A stretch of 31,268 nt of DNA from an uncultured Candidatus Saccharibacteria bacterium (lineage in GTDB: Bacteria > Patescibacteriota > Saccharimonadia > Saccharimonadales > Saccharimonadaceae). This document shows, piece by piece, positions 22,045 through 29,619 of this stretch. The stretch is from assembly GCA_949101405.1 (NCBI GenBank), contig CARYFM010000010.1, positions 1-31,268 of the forward strand, given 5' to 3'. A program made the translations under genes and the position numbers. The number at the start of each line of letters is the position of its first letter. Position 1 is the first letter of the stretch. Under the pieces are notes generated by a model, which was given only the letters and a program-made list of their open reading frames with translations, was not told the DNA's origin and ran no database searches.

Positions 22045-22664
22045 TTGCTGGAATAAGCTTCAATGCTTTGATGGATGGTTTCTAGACTAGAGTGAAAGTT
22101 GCTGATGATAGTGGCGAGGTTGCTATCCTTGGTACGTGCGAGGAGTTCGGAGGTTTGAGAAAGCAGGAGGGAAACTTGTAAACCGATTTGGTTGTCATAA
22201 TAGCGGTCGAGAATACCGTTGAGCTTGGCGTTGGTAAGTGAAAAATTGAGATCTTCGATTAGGGCGCTTTCAGAAGCGGCAGTTTTTTCGTCGAGAGTAA
22301 GAGCGTCTTTATCTTTACCATCTTTAGTTAGATAGGTGGCGAGTTGGTTAGATGCATTGGTGAGAATGGTAGAAAGGGATGTGCCGATAGCGCGCAGCTG
22401 TGAGGATTTGAGATCGCGGTTGTAAGTAGTGAGAACGGAGTTGAGGTTGGTGCTACGAGTGTAAATTTGCTTGACAAGATCATTGGACTTGTGGCTGAGG
22501 TTGCTAAGCATGGAACCGATTGCCATGAGTAAGAAGAAAAGCACTACTCCTGCGACAGAGAGTTTGACAATAAGGCCAGTTTTGGGATTGTTGGAAGATT
22601 TGAGGCTGTGTTTGACTGGGCGATTGGCCTGGGAGATTTGATTGAGATACTCAAAGTTATCCAT
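22041..22664 (-). CDS. single-pass membrane protein with helical extracellular domain, unknown family
   Basis: 207 residues from the ATG six bases after a TATAAT box; the longer frame from 22712 would include the promoter and one arm of the inverted repeat. A polar N-terminus (about 32 residues) leads to one membrane segment (KLSVAGVVLFFLLMAIGSML) and then about 150 Ser/Asn/Leu-rich residues predicted as helices, with repeated patterns such as LSTILTNASNQLATYL and LLLSQTSELLART. Not recognised. It is divergent from dnaG across the 118-bp inverted-repeat element. Confidence 0.7.
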   Translation of the reverse strand: MDNFEYLNQISQANRPVKHSLKSSNNPKTGLIVKLSVAGVVLFFLLMAIGSMLSNLSHKSNDLVKQIYTRSTNLNSVLTTYNRDLKSSQLRAIGTSLSTILTNASNQLATYLTKDGKDKDALTLDEKTAASESALIEDLNFSLTNAKLNGILDRYYDNQIGLQVSLLLSQTSELLARTKDSNLATIISNFHSSLETIHQSIEAYSSN

Positions 22665-22670
22665 AAGGAT

Positions 22671-22676
22671 ATTATA
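22671..22676 (-). promoter_or_regulatory. -10 box (TATAAT), leaderless mRNA
   Basis: TATAAT on the minus strand, six bases before the ATG at 22664. Upstream sequence, including any -35, lies in the left arm of the inverted repeat. Confidence 0.65.
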
Positions 22677-22682
22677 GCATGC

Positions 22683-22800
22683 AATGTAAATTTGTAGTCT
22701 ATTTTCGGTCAAGGGGACGCTCTCCTCATCTAAAGATTCGGACCCGCGTCCGTCTTGGAGTCATGACTCCAAGACCTCTAATAGACTACAAATTTACATT
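22683..22800. repeat. 118-bp element with 21-bp perfect inverted ends
   Basis: The ends (22683-22703 and 22780-22800) are perfect inverted copies starting AATGTAAATT. Inside are a perfect 24-base palindrome (22753-22776, half-site GTCTTGGAGTCA) and a GGACGC/GCGTCC stem. It fills the whole space between the divergent promoters of the 22664 gene and dnaG and supplies the upstream region of both. It contains no start codon with a ribosome site. Confidence 0.8.
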
Positions 22801-22806
22801 CTCTTA

Positions 22807-22817
22807 TGTGGTATACT
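22807..22817 (+). promoter_or_regulatory. extended -10 promoter for dnaG, leaderless mRNA
   Basis: TGTGG followed by TATACT (22812-22817) ends six bases before the ATG at 22824; seven bases separate it from the inverted repeat end. Confidence 0.7.
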
Positions 22818-22823
22818 AAAATT

Positions 22824-24440
22824 ATGGATGACGCGAAGGAGGAAATTCGGGCGCGGCTCTCCGTAGAGGATGTGGTGGGGCAGTATATTGAGCTGAAGCG
22901 GGCAGGGCGCAATCTGAAAGGGCGTTCGCCTTGGGGTGTAGATAAAACTCCATCTTTTATGGTTTCGCCAGATAAAGGAATTTGGCATGATTTTTCAGCC
23001 AACAAGGGTGGCGATATTTTTAGCTTTATTATGGAAGTGGAAGGGATTTCTTTTCGGGAAGCATTAGAGAAACTGGCGGCGCAGGCAGGAGTAGAGTTGC
23101 AACGCTATAGTGGTGGTGATAGGAAAGTCGCAGAGCGTAAACGGCGTTTGAAAGAAATTTTGGAACTCTCATGTCGGTATTATCAGTTTTGTTTAACTAA
23201 GAACGAAAAAGTTTGTGATTATGTTTTTCATAAGCGTAATCTAACAAAACCTACGGTGCAAGAGTTTCGGATTGGTTATTCGCCAAATCAGGGCAAGGCT
23301 TTGGTACAGTTTTTGACAAAAAAGGGCTACAAGCTGAAAGAGATGGAAGCTGCTGGGGTATTAAACCAATACAAAGGTGACCTTTTCCGTGGGCGGATGA
23401 TGGTGCCTTTTATAGATGTGGTAGGGGTAATTGGCTATACAGCGCGGATTTTGGGAAAGGGTGAACCAAAATATTTGAACACGCCAGAAACTTTGTTGTT
23501 CAATAAGAGTCGATTTGTGTTTGGTTTGGTGCAGGCCAAAGAAGCAATTCGGCAGAATGGTTTTGTGGTGATTGTGGAGGGGAATATGGATGTGATTTCT
23601 TCGCATCAAGCAGGGGTGAAAGAAGCGGTGGCTACAAGTGGTACGGCGATGACGGAGGGGCATTTGAAAATGCTTTCGCGTTTGACTGGTGATGTACGGT
23701 TAGCCTATGATGGCGATGCGGCAGGAGTAAAAGCGACAGAGCGAGCAATTATGTTGGCGGGAGATTTGGGAATTAATCTAAGTGTGATTTCGGATTATCA
23801 CGGAGCAAAAGATCCAGATGAACTGATTCAGAAAGACCCTAAACTCTGGCAGGAGGCAGTGAAGAACTATCGACCAGCAGTGGATTGGTTGTTAGATAAA
23901 TATGAAGAAAATCTGGATTTGAATTCTGGCCCGGGGAAGCGGGAATATGCGGATTTGGCGATGAAATTATTAAAAAATGTGTCTCACCCGGTCGAGAAGA
24001 CGCACTATGAGCAGCTGGTGGCACGTAAATTAGACTGCAGTGTGGAAGACTTGCGTGCGCAAAATGTTGCACAGACACCATCTAAACGTTTAAAAAAGGC
24101 TAATTTGGAAGCGGCTTCGGATGTTTTAGCGGGAATTCGAGACAATTTACAGGCAATTGTGATTTATGGAGGGGTTTCAGGAATTAAAGGCGTGGAATTA
24201 CCAGATGAAGAGACACGTCTGGAGGAGTTAGAGATGGTGTTTGAGGCGCGTTATAAGGAGTGGGATAAGGCGGCACTAGAGAAGGAAGCGAAGGCACTTT
24301 TGGTGCGTTACAAGACAGAAATGGGCAAGCAAGAGGTGGAGATGCTGAATGTGGAATTGGCTAAGGCTGAGGAGGTAGGGGATGAAGACAAACAGGCAGA
24401 GATTTTGCGTAAAATTATGGTACTTCGGCGAGCGGGATAG
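22824..24440 (+). CDS. dnaG: DNA primase DnaG lacking zinc ligands
   Basis: 538 residues. It makes RNA primers for replication. The N-terminal domain clearly aligns with the CHC2 zinc-binding domain (RAGRNLKGRSPWG, KTPSFMVSP, HDFSANKGGD) but the four usual ligands Cys-His-Cys-Cys are Ser35, Gly38, Asp56 and Ala59. The catalytic core is intact: FRIGYSP, FRGRMMVPF, the TOPRIM glutamate in VIVEGNMD (about residue 251) and DGD in AYDGDAAG (about residue 296). The helicase-binding tail is short and Glu/Lys-rich. The ATG at 22824 is chosen because the upstream ATG at 22806 precedes the -10 box. Confidence 0.93.
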   Translation: MDDAKEEIRARLSVEDVVGQYIELKRAGRNLKGRSPWGVDKTPSFMVSPDKGIWHDFSANKGGDIFSFIMEVEGISFREALEKLAAQAGVELQRYSGGDRKVAERKRRLKEILELSCRYYQFCLTKNEKVCDYVFHKRNLTKPTVQEFRIGYSPNQGKALVQFLTKKGYKLKEMEAAGVLNQYKGDLFRGRMMVPFIDVVGVIGYTARILGKGEPKYLNTPETLLFNKSRFVFGLVQAKEAIRQNGFVVIVEGNMDVISSHQAGVKEAVATSGTAMTEGHLKMLSRLTGDVRLAYDGDAAGVKATERAIMLAGDLGINLSVISDYHGAKDPDELIQKDPKLWQEAVKNYRPAVDWLLDKYEENLDLNSGPGKREYADLAMKLLKNVSHPVEKTHYEQLVARKLDCSVEDLRAQNVAQTPSKRLKKANLEAASDVLAGIRDNLQAIVIYGGVSGIKGVELPDEETRLEELEMVFEARYKEWDKAALEKEAKALLVRYKTEMGKQEVEMLNVELAKAEEVGDEDKQAEILRKIMVLRRAG

Positions 24441-24494
24441 TTTATTAACGGCTGTGCTTGTTAATTTTGAGCTTTTTGTGGTAGGCTGAATACT

Positions 24495-24881
24495 ATGAAA
24501 AGTAGAGAGCACGTAGTGATTATCCCAACTACCCTATCACCTAAGCCAACAGATAGGGAAGTAGCGGTAGCGTATATTTTAGCAGATTACTTTCGGAAGG
24601 ATGTGCGTTTTGTTTTGAGAACTGGTCACAAGACTGCGGATTTTCTGATTGGTGGTAGATACTGGGAATTGAAAAGTCCAACTGGTAATGGTAAGCGTAC
24701 GATTCAACATGCCTTACAAAAAGCGGTAACCCAATCGGAAAATGTAGTAATTGATATATCTTTACTAAAGATGAACTATACAATAGCAAAGAATAAACTT
24801 ATTCATGAATCCAAATTTATGCCGAGAATTAAGAGATTATTAGTTGTGGATAAGAGAGGAAAAGTATTGGTGATTAAATGA
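24495..24881 (+). CDS. CdiA C-terminal tRNase-like nuclease (PD-(D/E)XK type toxin domain)
   Basis: 128 residues. KTADFLIGGRYWELKSPTGN, followed by RTIQHALQKAVTQ and NVVIDISL, fits the CdiA_C tRNA-nuclease family, with the metal-binding set Asp49, Glu58 and Lys60. In contact-dependent inhibition systems this domain is the toxic tip of a large secreted protein; related stand-alone domains occur in phage and mobile-element proteins. Here it is a complete small gene with no signal peptide. No immunity gene is apparent: dnaG precedes it and a small RNA follows. A weak box (TGTGG-TAGGCT) lies just before the ATG. A toxin delivered to the host cell or a housekeeping nuclease are both possible. Confidence 0.7.
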   Translation: MKSREHVVIIPTTLSPKPTDREVAVAYILADYFRKDVRFVLRTGHKTADFLIGGRYWELKSPTGNGKRTIQHALQKAVTQSENVVIDISLLKMNYTIAKNKLIHESKFMPRIKRLLVVDKRGKVLVIK

Positions 24882-24884
24882 TTT

Positions 24885-24895
24885 TGTGATATAAT
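24885..24895 (+). promoter_or_regulatory. extended -10 promoter for a small RNA
   Basis: TGTGA followed by TATAAT (24890-24895), four bases after the toxin-like gene ends. Confidence 0.75.
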
Positions 24896-24902
24896 GGGGG
24901 TA

Positions 24903-24978
24903 TTGGAGGCTGTTAGGCAGCGATGTAGTTGTTCCGCAGTCCAGGCCTTCTGGAGCTTACTTCGGTAAGCTCTTTTTT
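24903..24978 (+). ncRNA. small structured RNA of unknown family
   Basis: A transcript of about 75 bases is bounded by a strong promoter and a strong terminator, with no open frame of use inside. GGAGGC (24905-24910) can pair with GCCTTC (24945-24950), and TCCAG/CTGGA forms an alternative small hairpin. It resembles neither a tRNA nor a clear SRP, 6S or RNase P RNA. It lies directly before rpoD but ends in its own terminator; rpoD has a separate promoter. Confidence 0.55.
24953..24978 (+). terminator. rho-independent terminator with TTCG tetraloop
   Basis: GAGCTTAC and GTAAGCTC form a perfect eight-pair stem closed by TTCG and followed by TTTTTT. Confidence 0.92.
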
Positions 24979-24992
24979 GTAAAAAACTAACC

Positions 24993-25020
24993 TTGAGTTT
25001 TTGAGGGTTTTTAGTATAAT
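24993..25020 (+). promoter_or_regulatory. promoter for the sigma factor gene, leaderless mRNA
   Basis: TTGAGT (24993-24998) and TATAAT (25015-25020) are 16 bases apart; the ATG at 25029 follows eight bases later. Confidence 0.7.
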
Positions 25021-25028
25021 GTGATGTA

Positions 25029-26000
25029 ATGGACGAAGATGCAGAGATCTTAAATGAGAAAAATTTGGCAATAGACTTGGGCGAGCCTGAGGCTGATGAG
25101 TTGGCCGCCGAGGATGATTTTTCCGATGAGGAATTAGCAATTACAGCGGATAATGTAGACGCTTTTGCTGATGATTCGGTACGAATGTATCTTAGGGAAA
25201 TCGGCAAGATTCCGTTGCTTAGTCAAGAAGAAGAATTAGAATTGGCAAATCGTGCGCTGGAGGGCGATAAAAAAGCCAAGGACAAGTTGGCGGAGGCAAA
25301 TATGCGTTTGGTGGTTTCGATTGCAAAACGCTATGGTGGGCGTGGTCTGGATTTTTTGGATTTGATTCAAGAGGGAAATACTGGGTTGCTCCGAGCAGTG
25401 GAGAAGTTTGACCCAGGTAAGGGCTTTAAGTTTTCGACATATGCGACTTGGTGGATTCGGCAGGCGATTACGCGCGCGATTGCAGACCAAGCAAGGACGA
25501 TTCGGATTCCGGTACACATGGTGGAGACGATTAATAAGGTTCTCAGGACGACACGGCGTTTGACACAAGAGTTGAACCGTGAGCCAACTAATGAAGAAAT
25601 CGCAGAAGCCATGGGTATGGACGTGGATAAGATTGAGTATGTGATGCGGATTAAGCAAGACATCGCAAGTTTGGATGCTAGTGTAGGTCGGGATGGCGAT
25701 GATGAGGAATCGGTTCTTGGTGACTTTGTAGAGGATTCTGAACGAGACTCGCCAGAGGATGCCACAGCGAATCAGATTCTGAAAGAGCAGATTGCGGAGA
25801 TTTTGACGACACTGTCTGAGCGGGAACAGAAGATTATCCGCCTGAGGTTTGGAATTGGTGGTGGTCGCCCACATACGCTAGAGGAAGTGGGGAACGAGTT
25901 TTCTGTGACAAGGGAGCGAATTCGCCAGATTGAGGCTAAGGCGCTCTCGAAGTTGCGCAAGCATAAGCAAACTAAGAAACTACATGGTTATCTGAAATAG
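25029..26000 (+). CDS. rpoD: primary RNA polymerase sigma factor (RpoD/SigA-like)
   Basis: 323 residues, short because region 1.1 is reduced to an acidic stretch of about 50 residues. Region 1.2 is DDSVRMYLREIGKIPLLS; region 2 has ANMRLVVSIAKRYGGRGLDF and the -10-binding helix FSTYATWWIRQAITRAI; region 3 has IRIPVHMVETINK; region 4 has TLEEVGNEFSVTRERIRQIE for the -35 box. Intact region 2.3-3.0 fits the strong extended -10 boxes in this window. It is transcribed without a leader and followed after seven bases by the pilin-like gene. Confidence 0.95.
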   Translation: MDEDAEILNEKNLAIDLGEPEADELAAEDDFSDEELAITADNVDAFADDSVRMYLREIGKIPLLSQEEELELANRALEGDKKAKDKLAEANMRLVVSIAKRYGGRGLDFLDLIQEGNTGLLRAVEKFDPGKGFKFSTYATWWIRQAITRAIADQARTIRIPVHMVETINKVLRTTRRLTQELNREPTNEEIAEAMGMDVDKIEYVMRIKQDIASLDASVGRDGDDEESVLGDFVEDSERDSPEDATANQILKEQIAEILTTLSEREQKIIRLRFGIGGGRPHTLEEVGNEFSVTRERIRQIEAKALSKLRKHKQTKKLHGYLK

Positions 26001-26007
26001 GAGTAGT

Positions 26008-26496
26008 ATGCAGAAGAAATTGAAGCAATTTATAGTGAGTGTGATGGTTGCTTTGGGGGTGTTGGTGCCGGTGATTTCAGTGGTGGGGGTGAGTGCTCCA
26101 GTGGTGGCAATTGGTGCGTCTGAGATTGTGGGCGAAACGGTTGATACCAATTTGTTTGGTCCTGTTAATACTGATGATCAGGGTAGTGGAATTAAACGGC
26201 TATTGAGCTTAGTAGTAACAGTTTTACTTTACGGTATTGGCGCGGCGGCGGTGATTGGCGTAGTTTGGGCGGGGATTTTGTATCTAACAGCACGGGATAA
26301 CGAGGCGCAGGTGGCTAAAGCCAAGACCCGCTTGATAGAAGTAACAATTGGCTTGATAGCGTGGGCGATGTTGTTTACGCTACTGCAGTGGTTGATACCT
26401 GGTTTTACGGGTGATGAACTTGAACAGGCACACATAGAATCCAGCACAGAGGTGTTAGCTTTAGAATCGTTCCAGGAAAATCGTTTTGATTCATAA
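26008..26496 (+). CDS. VirB2/TrbC-like pilin or small membrane protein
   Basis: 162 residues. A signal peptide (VSVMVALGVLVPVISVVGVSA) is followed by a short polar stretch and two long hydrophobic segments (about 62-90 and 107-127) separated by a basic loop (ARDNEAQVAKAKTRL), the plan of VirB2/TrbC-type pilins found in many CPR genomes. It may build a conjugation-like or type IV-related surface structure, but no other secretion genes are nearby. The ribosome site is weak (AGGAGTAG directly before the ATG). Its end overlaps the lipid kinase start by 11 bases. Confidence 0.75.
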   Translation: MQKKLKQFIVSVMVALGVLVPVISVVGVSAPVVAIGASEIVGETVDTNLFGPVNTDDQGSGIKRLLSLVVTVLLYGIGAAAVIGVVWAGILYLTARDNEAQVAKAKTRLIEVTIGLIAWAMLFTLLQWLIPGFTGDELEQAHIESSTEVLALESFQENRFDS

Positions 26497-27250
26497 GTTG
26501 ATTATTGTTTGTAATCCGCGTTCATCGCACTATGTGGATGTGCAACGTGAGGTCTTGGCACCAGCTAGACGATTAAAAGGTTGGTTGGTAGGAAAGTATG
26601 AGCTGAAACCAACTGATGTGGATGATAATGCTAAAGAATTAGCTAGACTTTTGGATGACGGGGACTTGGCGGTGGCAGTGGGAGGTGATGGTACGGCAGC
26701 TGTGGCAGTGAATGGTATTATGCAGTCAGGGAAAGATGTGACGTTTTCAGCTCTTGGCTATGGGAATTTTAATGATGTGGCGAGGATGCTGAGGACAAAA
26801 CGTCCAGTAGAATATGGTGGTGAGTATGTTGGCGGAATTACAGAGATTGTGCAACGGTTTGAAAATGAGCAGATAGCTGAGGTTTATCCTTTGGAGGCAA
26901 AGGTGGACGGAAAGTTATGGCGCTATGCGCCGTGTTATATTACTCTAGGGATGTTTGCGGAATCGGCAGCGGTTTTGAATAGTGATGGGGTGCGTAAGAA
27001 GTTACGTACAGGCAAAAAACGTCTATTTTTCTCTTTGTGGCAGTTGGCTAAGTGGTATTTTGCTAATCGCAAGCGTGAGTTTTTGCCCGGTGCAGAGGTG
27101 AAGAGTGAGGAATCAAAGGCAGTGAAGAAATCTAAGGCGATAGTGAAATCGAAGAAAGTGAAGAGTAAGTTACCCAAGGAAGAGCCAGAGATTATAATTG
27201 ATGGAGTAGCAAAGATGCGAGAGGAGAAGAGCGAAGATGTCGAAGTGTGA
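26486..27250 (+). CDS. diacylglycerol/lipid kinase, N-terminal part of a split gene
   Basis: 254 residues from a TTG start. The Rossmann-like catalytic domain of the DAGK/YegS family is clear: KLIIVCNPRSS at the start, VAVGGDGTAA (Gly66-Thr70) for ATP binding, and FSALGYGNFNDVARML in place of the usual PxGTGND-x-A motif. The enzyme would phosphorylate diacylglycerol or another lipid at the membrane. After residue 195 it ends in a Lys/Ser/Glu-rich tail instead of the usual C-terminal beta domain, which continues in the next gene in another frame. The two overlap by 14 bases. Confidence 0.75.
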   Translation: MIHKLIIVCNPRSSHYVDVQREVLAPARRLKGWLVGKYELKPTDVDDNAKELARLLDDGDLAVAVGGDGTAAVAVNGIMQSGKDVTFSALGYGNFNDVARMLRTKRPVEYGGEYVGGITEIVQRFENEQIAEVYPLEAKVDGKLWRYAPCYITLGMFAESAAVLNSDGVRKKLRTGKKRLFFSLWQLAKWYFANRKREFLPGAEVKSEESKAVKKSKAIVKSKKVKSKLPKEEPEIIIDGVAKMREEKSEDVEV

Positions 27251-27578
27251 GATGGAAATATTACCGGGAACGACGGATTACTTAGCAATCAATAGCCCAC
27301 GGGTGGCGAATTTGATGCGTGGAGTAAAGACTGCGGACAAAAAGCAGGAGTTTAGGAGTGGAACGGCGCGGTTGGGGAGCTTCCCACGACTTTTGTGGTT
27401 TATGATGCGGAGTGTGCTGGTGCGGATGCCGGGGAAGAAGACTACCGGAAACGTAATTAGATTTGGACAGCCGAGTAAGGTGATGATACATGCGGAGGGG
27501 GAATATCAGGAGTTGGAAGACGTAGAGGAAATTGAGATAAAAAAGTCCAAAAAACCCCTGAAGGTAATAAAATTCTAG
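27237..27578 (+). CDS. lipid kinase, C-terminal part of a split gene
   Basis: 113 residues. TTDYLAINSPRVANLMRG, followed by SGTARLGSFPRLLWFMMRS and a final SKVMIHAEGEYQELE, match the C-terminal beta domain of DAGK/YegS kinases, where the last motif normally reads DGE. The ATG has its own ribosome site (GAGAGGAGAAG, 27219-27229) inside the upstream gene. Either the ancestral gene was split into two coupled genes whose products assemble, or this is a frameshifted, decaying gene. Confidence 0.65.
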   Translation: MSKCEMEILPGTTDYLAINSPRVANLMRGVKTADKKQEFRSGTARLGSFPRLLWFMMRSVLVRMPGKKTTGNVIRFGQPSKVMIHAEGEYQELEDVEEIEIKKSKKPLKVIKF

Positions 27579-27608
27579 ATTGTGCTATTTTTAGACAATC
27601 GGTCGATA

Positions 27609-27704
27609 GCTTTTTCTAGGCACGTTTGCCTCGGCCCGTCGTTACGGGCGAGGCTGCACTCCAAAAGCGCTCCCCGTTGGTCGCGACTGGGCCTAGAATA
27701 AAGC
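27609..27704. repeat. GC-rich structured element between convergent genes
   Basis: An outer stem of GCTTTTTCTAGGC (27609-27621) and GCCTAGAATAAAGC (27691-27704, one bulge) encloses a strong hairpin GCCTCGGCCCGT/ACGGGCGAGGC (27628-27654, 11 pairs with one bulge, loop CGTT) and a GTCGCGAC palindrome. It is richer in GC than its surroundings and has no open frame. It could be a two-way terminator, a small RNA or a mobile inverted-repeat element. Confidence 0.6.
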
Positions 27705-27732
27705 CATTGCCCGCTTGTTGAAAAGATAGTAA

Positions 27733-28305
27733 CTAGAATTGGATTTCTTTGAGGATCTTCTTGAGATTGTTTTCTAGATCTTCGACGCTACCGTCGTTAA
27801 TAATATAATAGTCGGCGATGGCGATGGGGCCGCCTTTTTCCATGTTTTCGATTTCGCCATAGTCACGTTCACGAATAGCTTGAGCGTCAAAGGGTCGGTC
27901 GGGACGTTTGGCGATACGTTCGTAGCGTAAGGCTTTTGGGGCAACAATTGCAATGAGAGTGAGTGTACCAGGGAATTCATGTTGAATGGCGCGATATTCA
28001 GTCCAGGAATAGAGCCCGTCGAGCACAATGCGTTTTTGCCCGGCTTCGATGAGGTCTTTAGCGTTTGCGATGGCTTGTTGCGCTACCCAGTCTTTGCCTT
28101 CGGTTTGGCGAATCATTTCGCGAAAGGCTTTTTCGCTTTTGCCGTCGGTAGTGCGTTCGATGCCACGTTTGGCCATTTCTTGATAAATCATGTTGCCAAA
28201 ATGAATCTTGGGTATGCCACAAGTGGCAAGATAATCTACGGCGACAGATTTGCCACTACCGGCCATGCCAACGATGGCAAGAAGTTTAACGTTATCGTGT
28301 TTCAT
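27733..28305 (-). CDS. P-loop nucleotide kinase, dephospho-CoA kinase-like
   Basis: 190 residues from the ATG seven bases after TATAAT; the longer frame from 28416 would begin inside the ftsX gene. The Walker A motif is GMAGSGKS at residues 13-20, followed by IHFGNMIYQEMAKRG, a lid-like segment and IVLDGLYSWTEY, and the base-contacting RIAKRPDR. The plan resembles dephospho-CoA kinase and archaeal adenylate kinase-like proteins. The exact substrate cannot be decided; nucleoside monophosphates are an alternative to dephospho-CoA. Confidence 0.75.
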   Translation of the reverse strand: MKHDNVKLLAIVGMAGSGKSVAVDYLATCGIPKIHFGNMIYQEMAKRGIERTTDGKSEKAFREMIRQTEGKDWVAQQAIANAKDLIEAGQKRIVLDGLYSWTEYRAIQHEFPGTLTLIAIVAPKALRYERIAKRPDRPFDAQAIRERDYGEIENMEKGGPIAIADYYIINDGSVEDLENNLKKILKEIQF

Positions 28306-28312
28306 GAATACC

Positions 28313-28318
28313 ATTATA
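28313..28318 (-). promoter_or_regulatory. -10 box (TATAAT), leaderless mRNA
   Basis: TGTTATAAT on the minus strand, ending seven bases before the ATG at 28305. Confidence 0.65.
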
Positions 28319-28330
28319 ACACGACAAGGG

Positions 28331-29617
28331 TTAGAAACGTTTGCGATTAATGAGAATACTGAGGGGAGCGAGGAAAAGAAGCAAGATGGTGAAGGCAATG
28401 ATTTCGAGGTTTGCACCCCATAGCATAATATATGGGGGTTCGCTTAGGCCAAAGCTAACCATAAAAAGTGTGGAGAGAGTAGTTTGATTACAAGCGCTAT
28501 AGAAAATAGTGATGAGACTGGCTAGAATGAGTGACAGAATGGCAGCACCGATAATGAGCTCAAGGAAATAGGCAAGATAGATGAGCTGAATTTGACCTTT
28601 GGTAGCGCCAAAGGAATGATAGAGTTTGATGTTGGCTTTGTTCTGATCGACGAGACGGATGCTGGTGAAAAAGATGATAATGGCGGCAACGATGGATAAA
28701 ACTACGCAACCGATATTGAGGAAGAAATGTATCATGCGGAAGACAAAGATGGTTTCTGGTGAGATACCAGCAAGGACATCAACACCATAAGTAGCTTCGT
28801 GTCCAGGAAGTTCGATATTAGAGAAATAGCCGTGGCCTTTGAAGAGGTACTGGTAAGCGGTTTGGGTGTCGGGGAAGAGAGCGATGAGTTCAGTTTTTTC
28901 ACCCTCTTGCTTGGGAGGGTTGCTGGATTGGTTTATGATGATTGTAGTGTTGTCTGGTGCGGGAAAGAGCCCAAGCAATGAGTTGAAGATACTATAGTTA
29001 TTGCGGTCGATACTCTGAAAAGAAAGGTCATAATTGCAGAGGCTACCCGTGGCAAAACCAACTGGATAATATGTGTTCCCGTTTTTTATGAAGGGTTTGT
29101 CAAGAGTCTGATTTTGGATGTCTTGATAGAGCTTGATAGTGCTGGTAAGACTGGTAGCATAGCTGGGGCATTCTCGCTCGATAGAGCGTAAAGCGGTTTG
29201 TGGATTGATGAGAATGGGGATTGAACCAGTAGATACGTCAGTTTTGATAGTGTCGGAGAGTAGGCTTTCTGGGAGGATTAATCCATTATCGGTCTCAATA
29301 GTGTCAAGAATAATGCCGCCGTTTGCTGTAATATCTTGAGCGATTTCTGCTAGGCTGATAGTTTCACCGATGTAGTTGCCATTTATATCGAAATAGTGGT
29401 TTTTGTCTATCAAGAAAGGGTTAGCGGAGATAATGACAGCACCGTTGACGTTTGTACCAGCATAGGTAAAATATTGATTCTCGAAACCCTGGAACCCAAA
29501 TTGGGCGATAAAAATTAGACAAAAGAGTGTGCCGATGACACCCATGGTAAGTAAACTACGACCAAAATGCGAACGCAAATTGGCCCAACCAAGATAAATA
29601 ATATCAGTGATACGCAT
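28331..29617 (-). CDS. FtsX/MacB-like permease, second of a pair
   Basis: 428 residues. An N-terminal membrane segment (about 18-40) is followed by a large outer domain of roughly 250 residues and three C-terminal membrane segments (about 298-325, 345-375, 395-420), with the FtsX_C features LYHSFGATKGQIQLIYLAYFLE. Such permeases work with an ABC ATPase in lipoprotein release, peptide export or cell division. The start follows AAAGGAGACT, which lies in the end of the upstream gene two bases away, so the pair is co-transcribed. Confidence 0.85.
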   Translation of the reverse strand: MRITDIIYLGWANLRSHFGRSLLTMGVIGTLFCLIFIAQFGFQGFENQYFTYAGTNVNGAVIISANPFLIDKNHYFDINGNYIGETISLAEIAQDITANGGIILDTIETDNGLILPESLLSDTIKTDVSTGSIPILINPQTALRSIERECPSYATSLTSTIKLYQDIQNQTLDKPFIKNGNTYYPVGFATGSLCNYDLSFQSIDRNNYSIFNSLLGLFPAPDNTTIIINQSSNPPKQEGEKTELIALFPDTQTAYQYLFKGHGYFSNIELPGHEATYGVDVLAGISPETIFVFRMIHFFLNIGCVVLSIVAAIIIFFTSIRLVDQNKANIKLYHSFGATKGQIQLIYLAYFLELIIGAAILSLILASLITIFYSACNQTTLSTLFMVSFGLSEPPYIMLWGANLEIIAFTILLLFLAPLSILINRKRF

Positions 29618-29619
29618 GT

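Noticed and set aside
24903..24978. tRNA or SRP RNA in front of rpoD
   Set aside because: No cloverleaf can be drawn, and the conserved SRP apical loop and AGCAG-type bulge are not found in the expected places.
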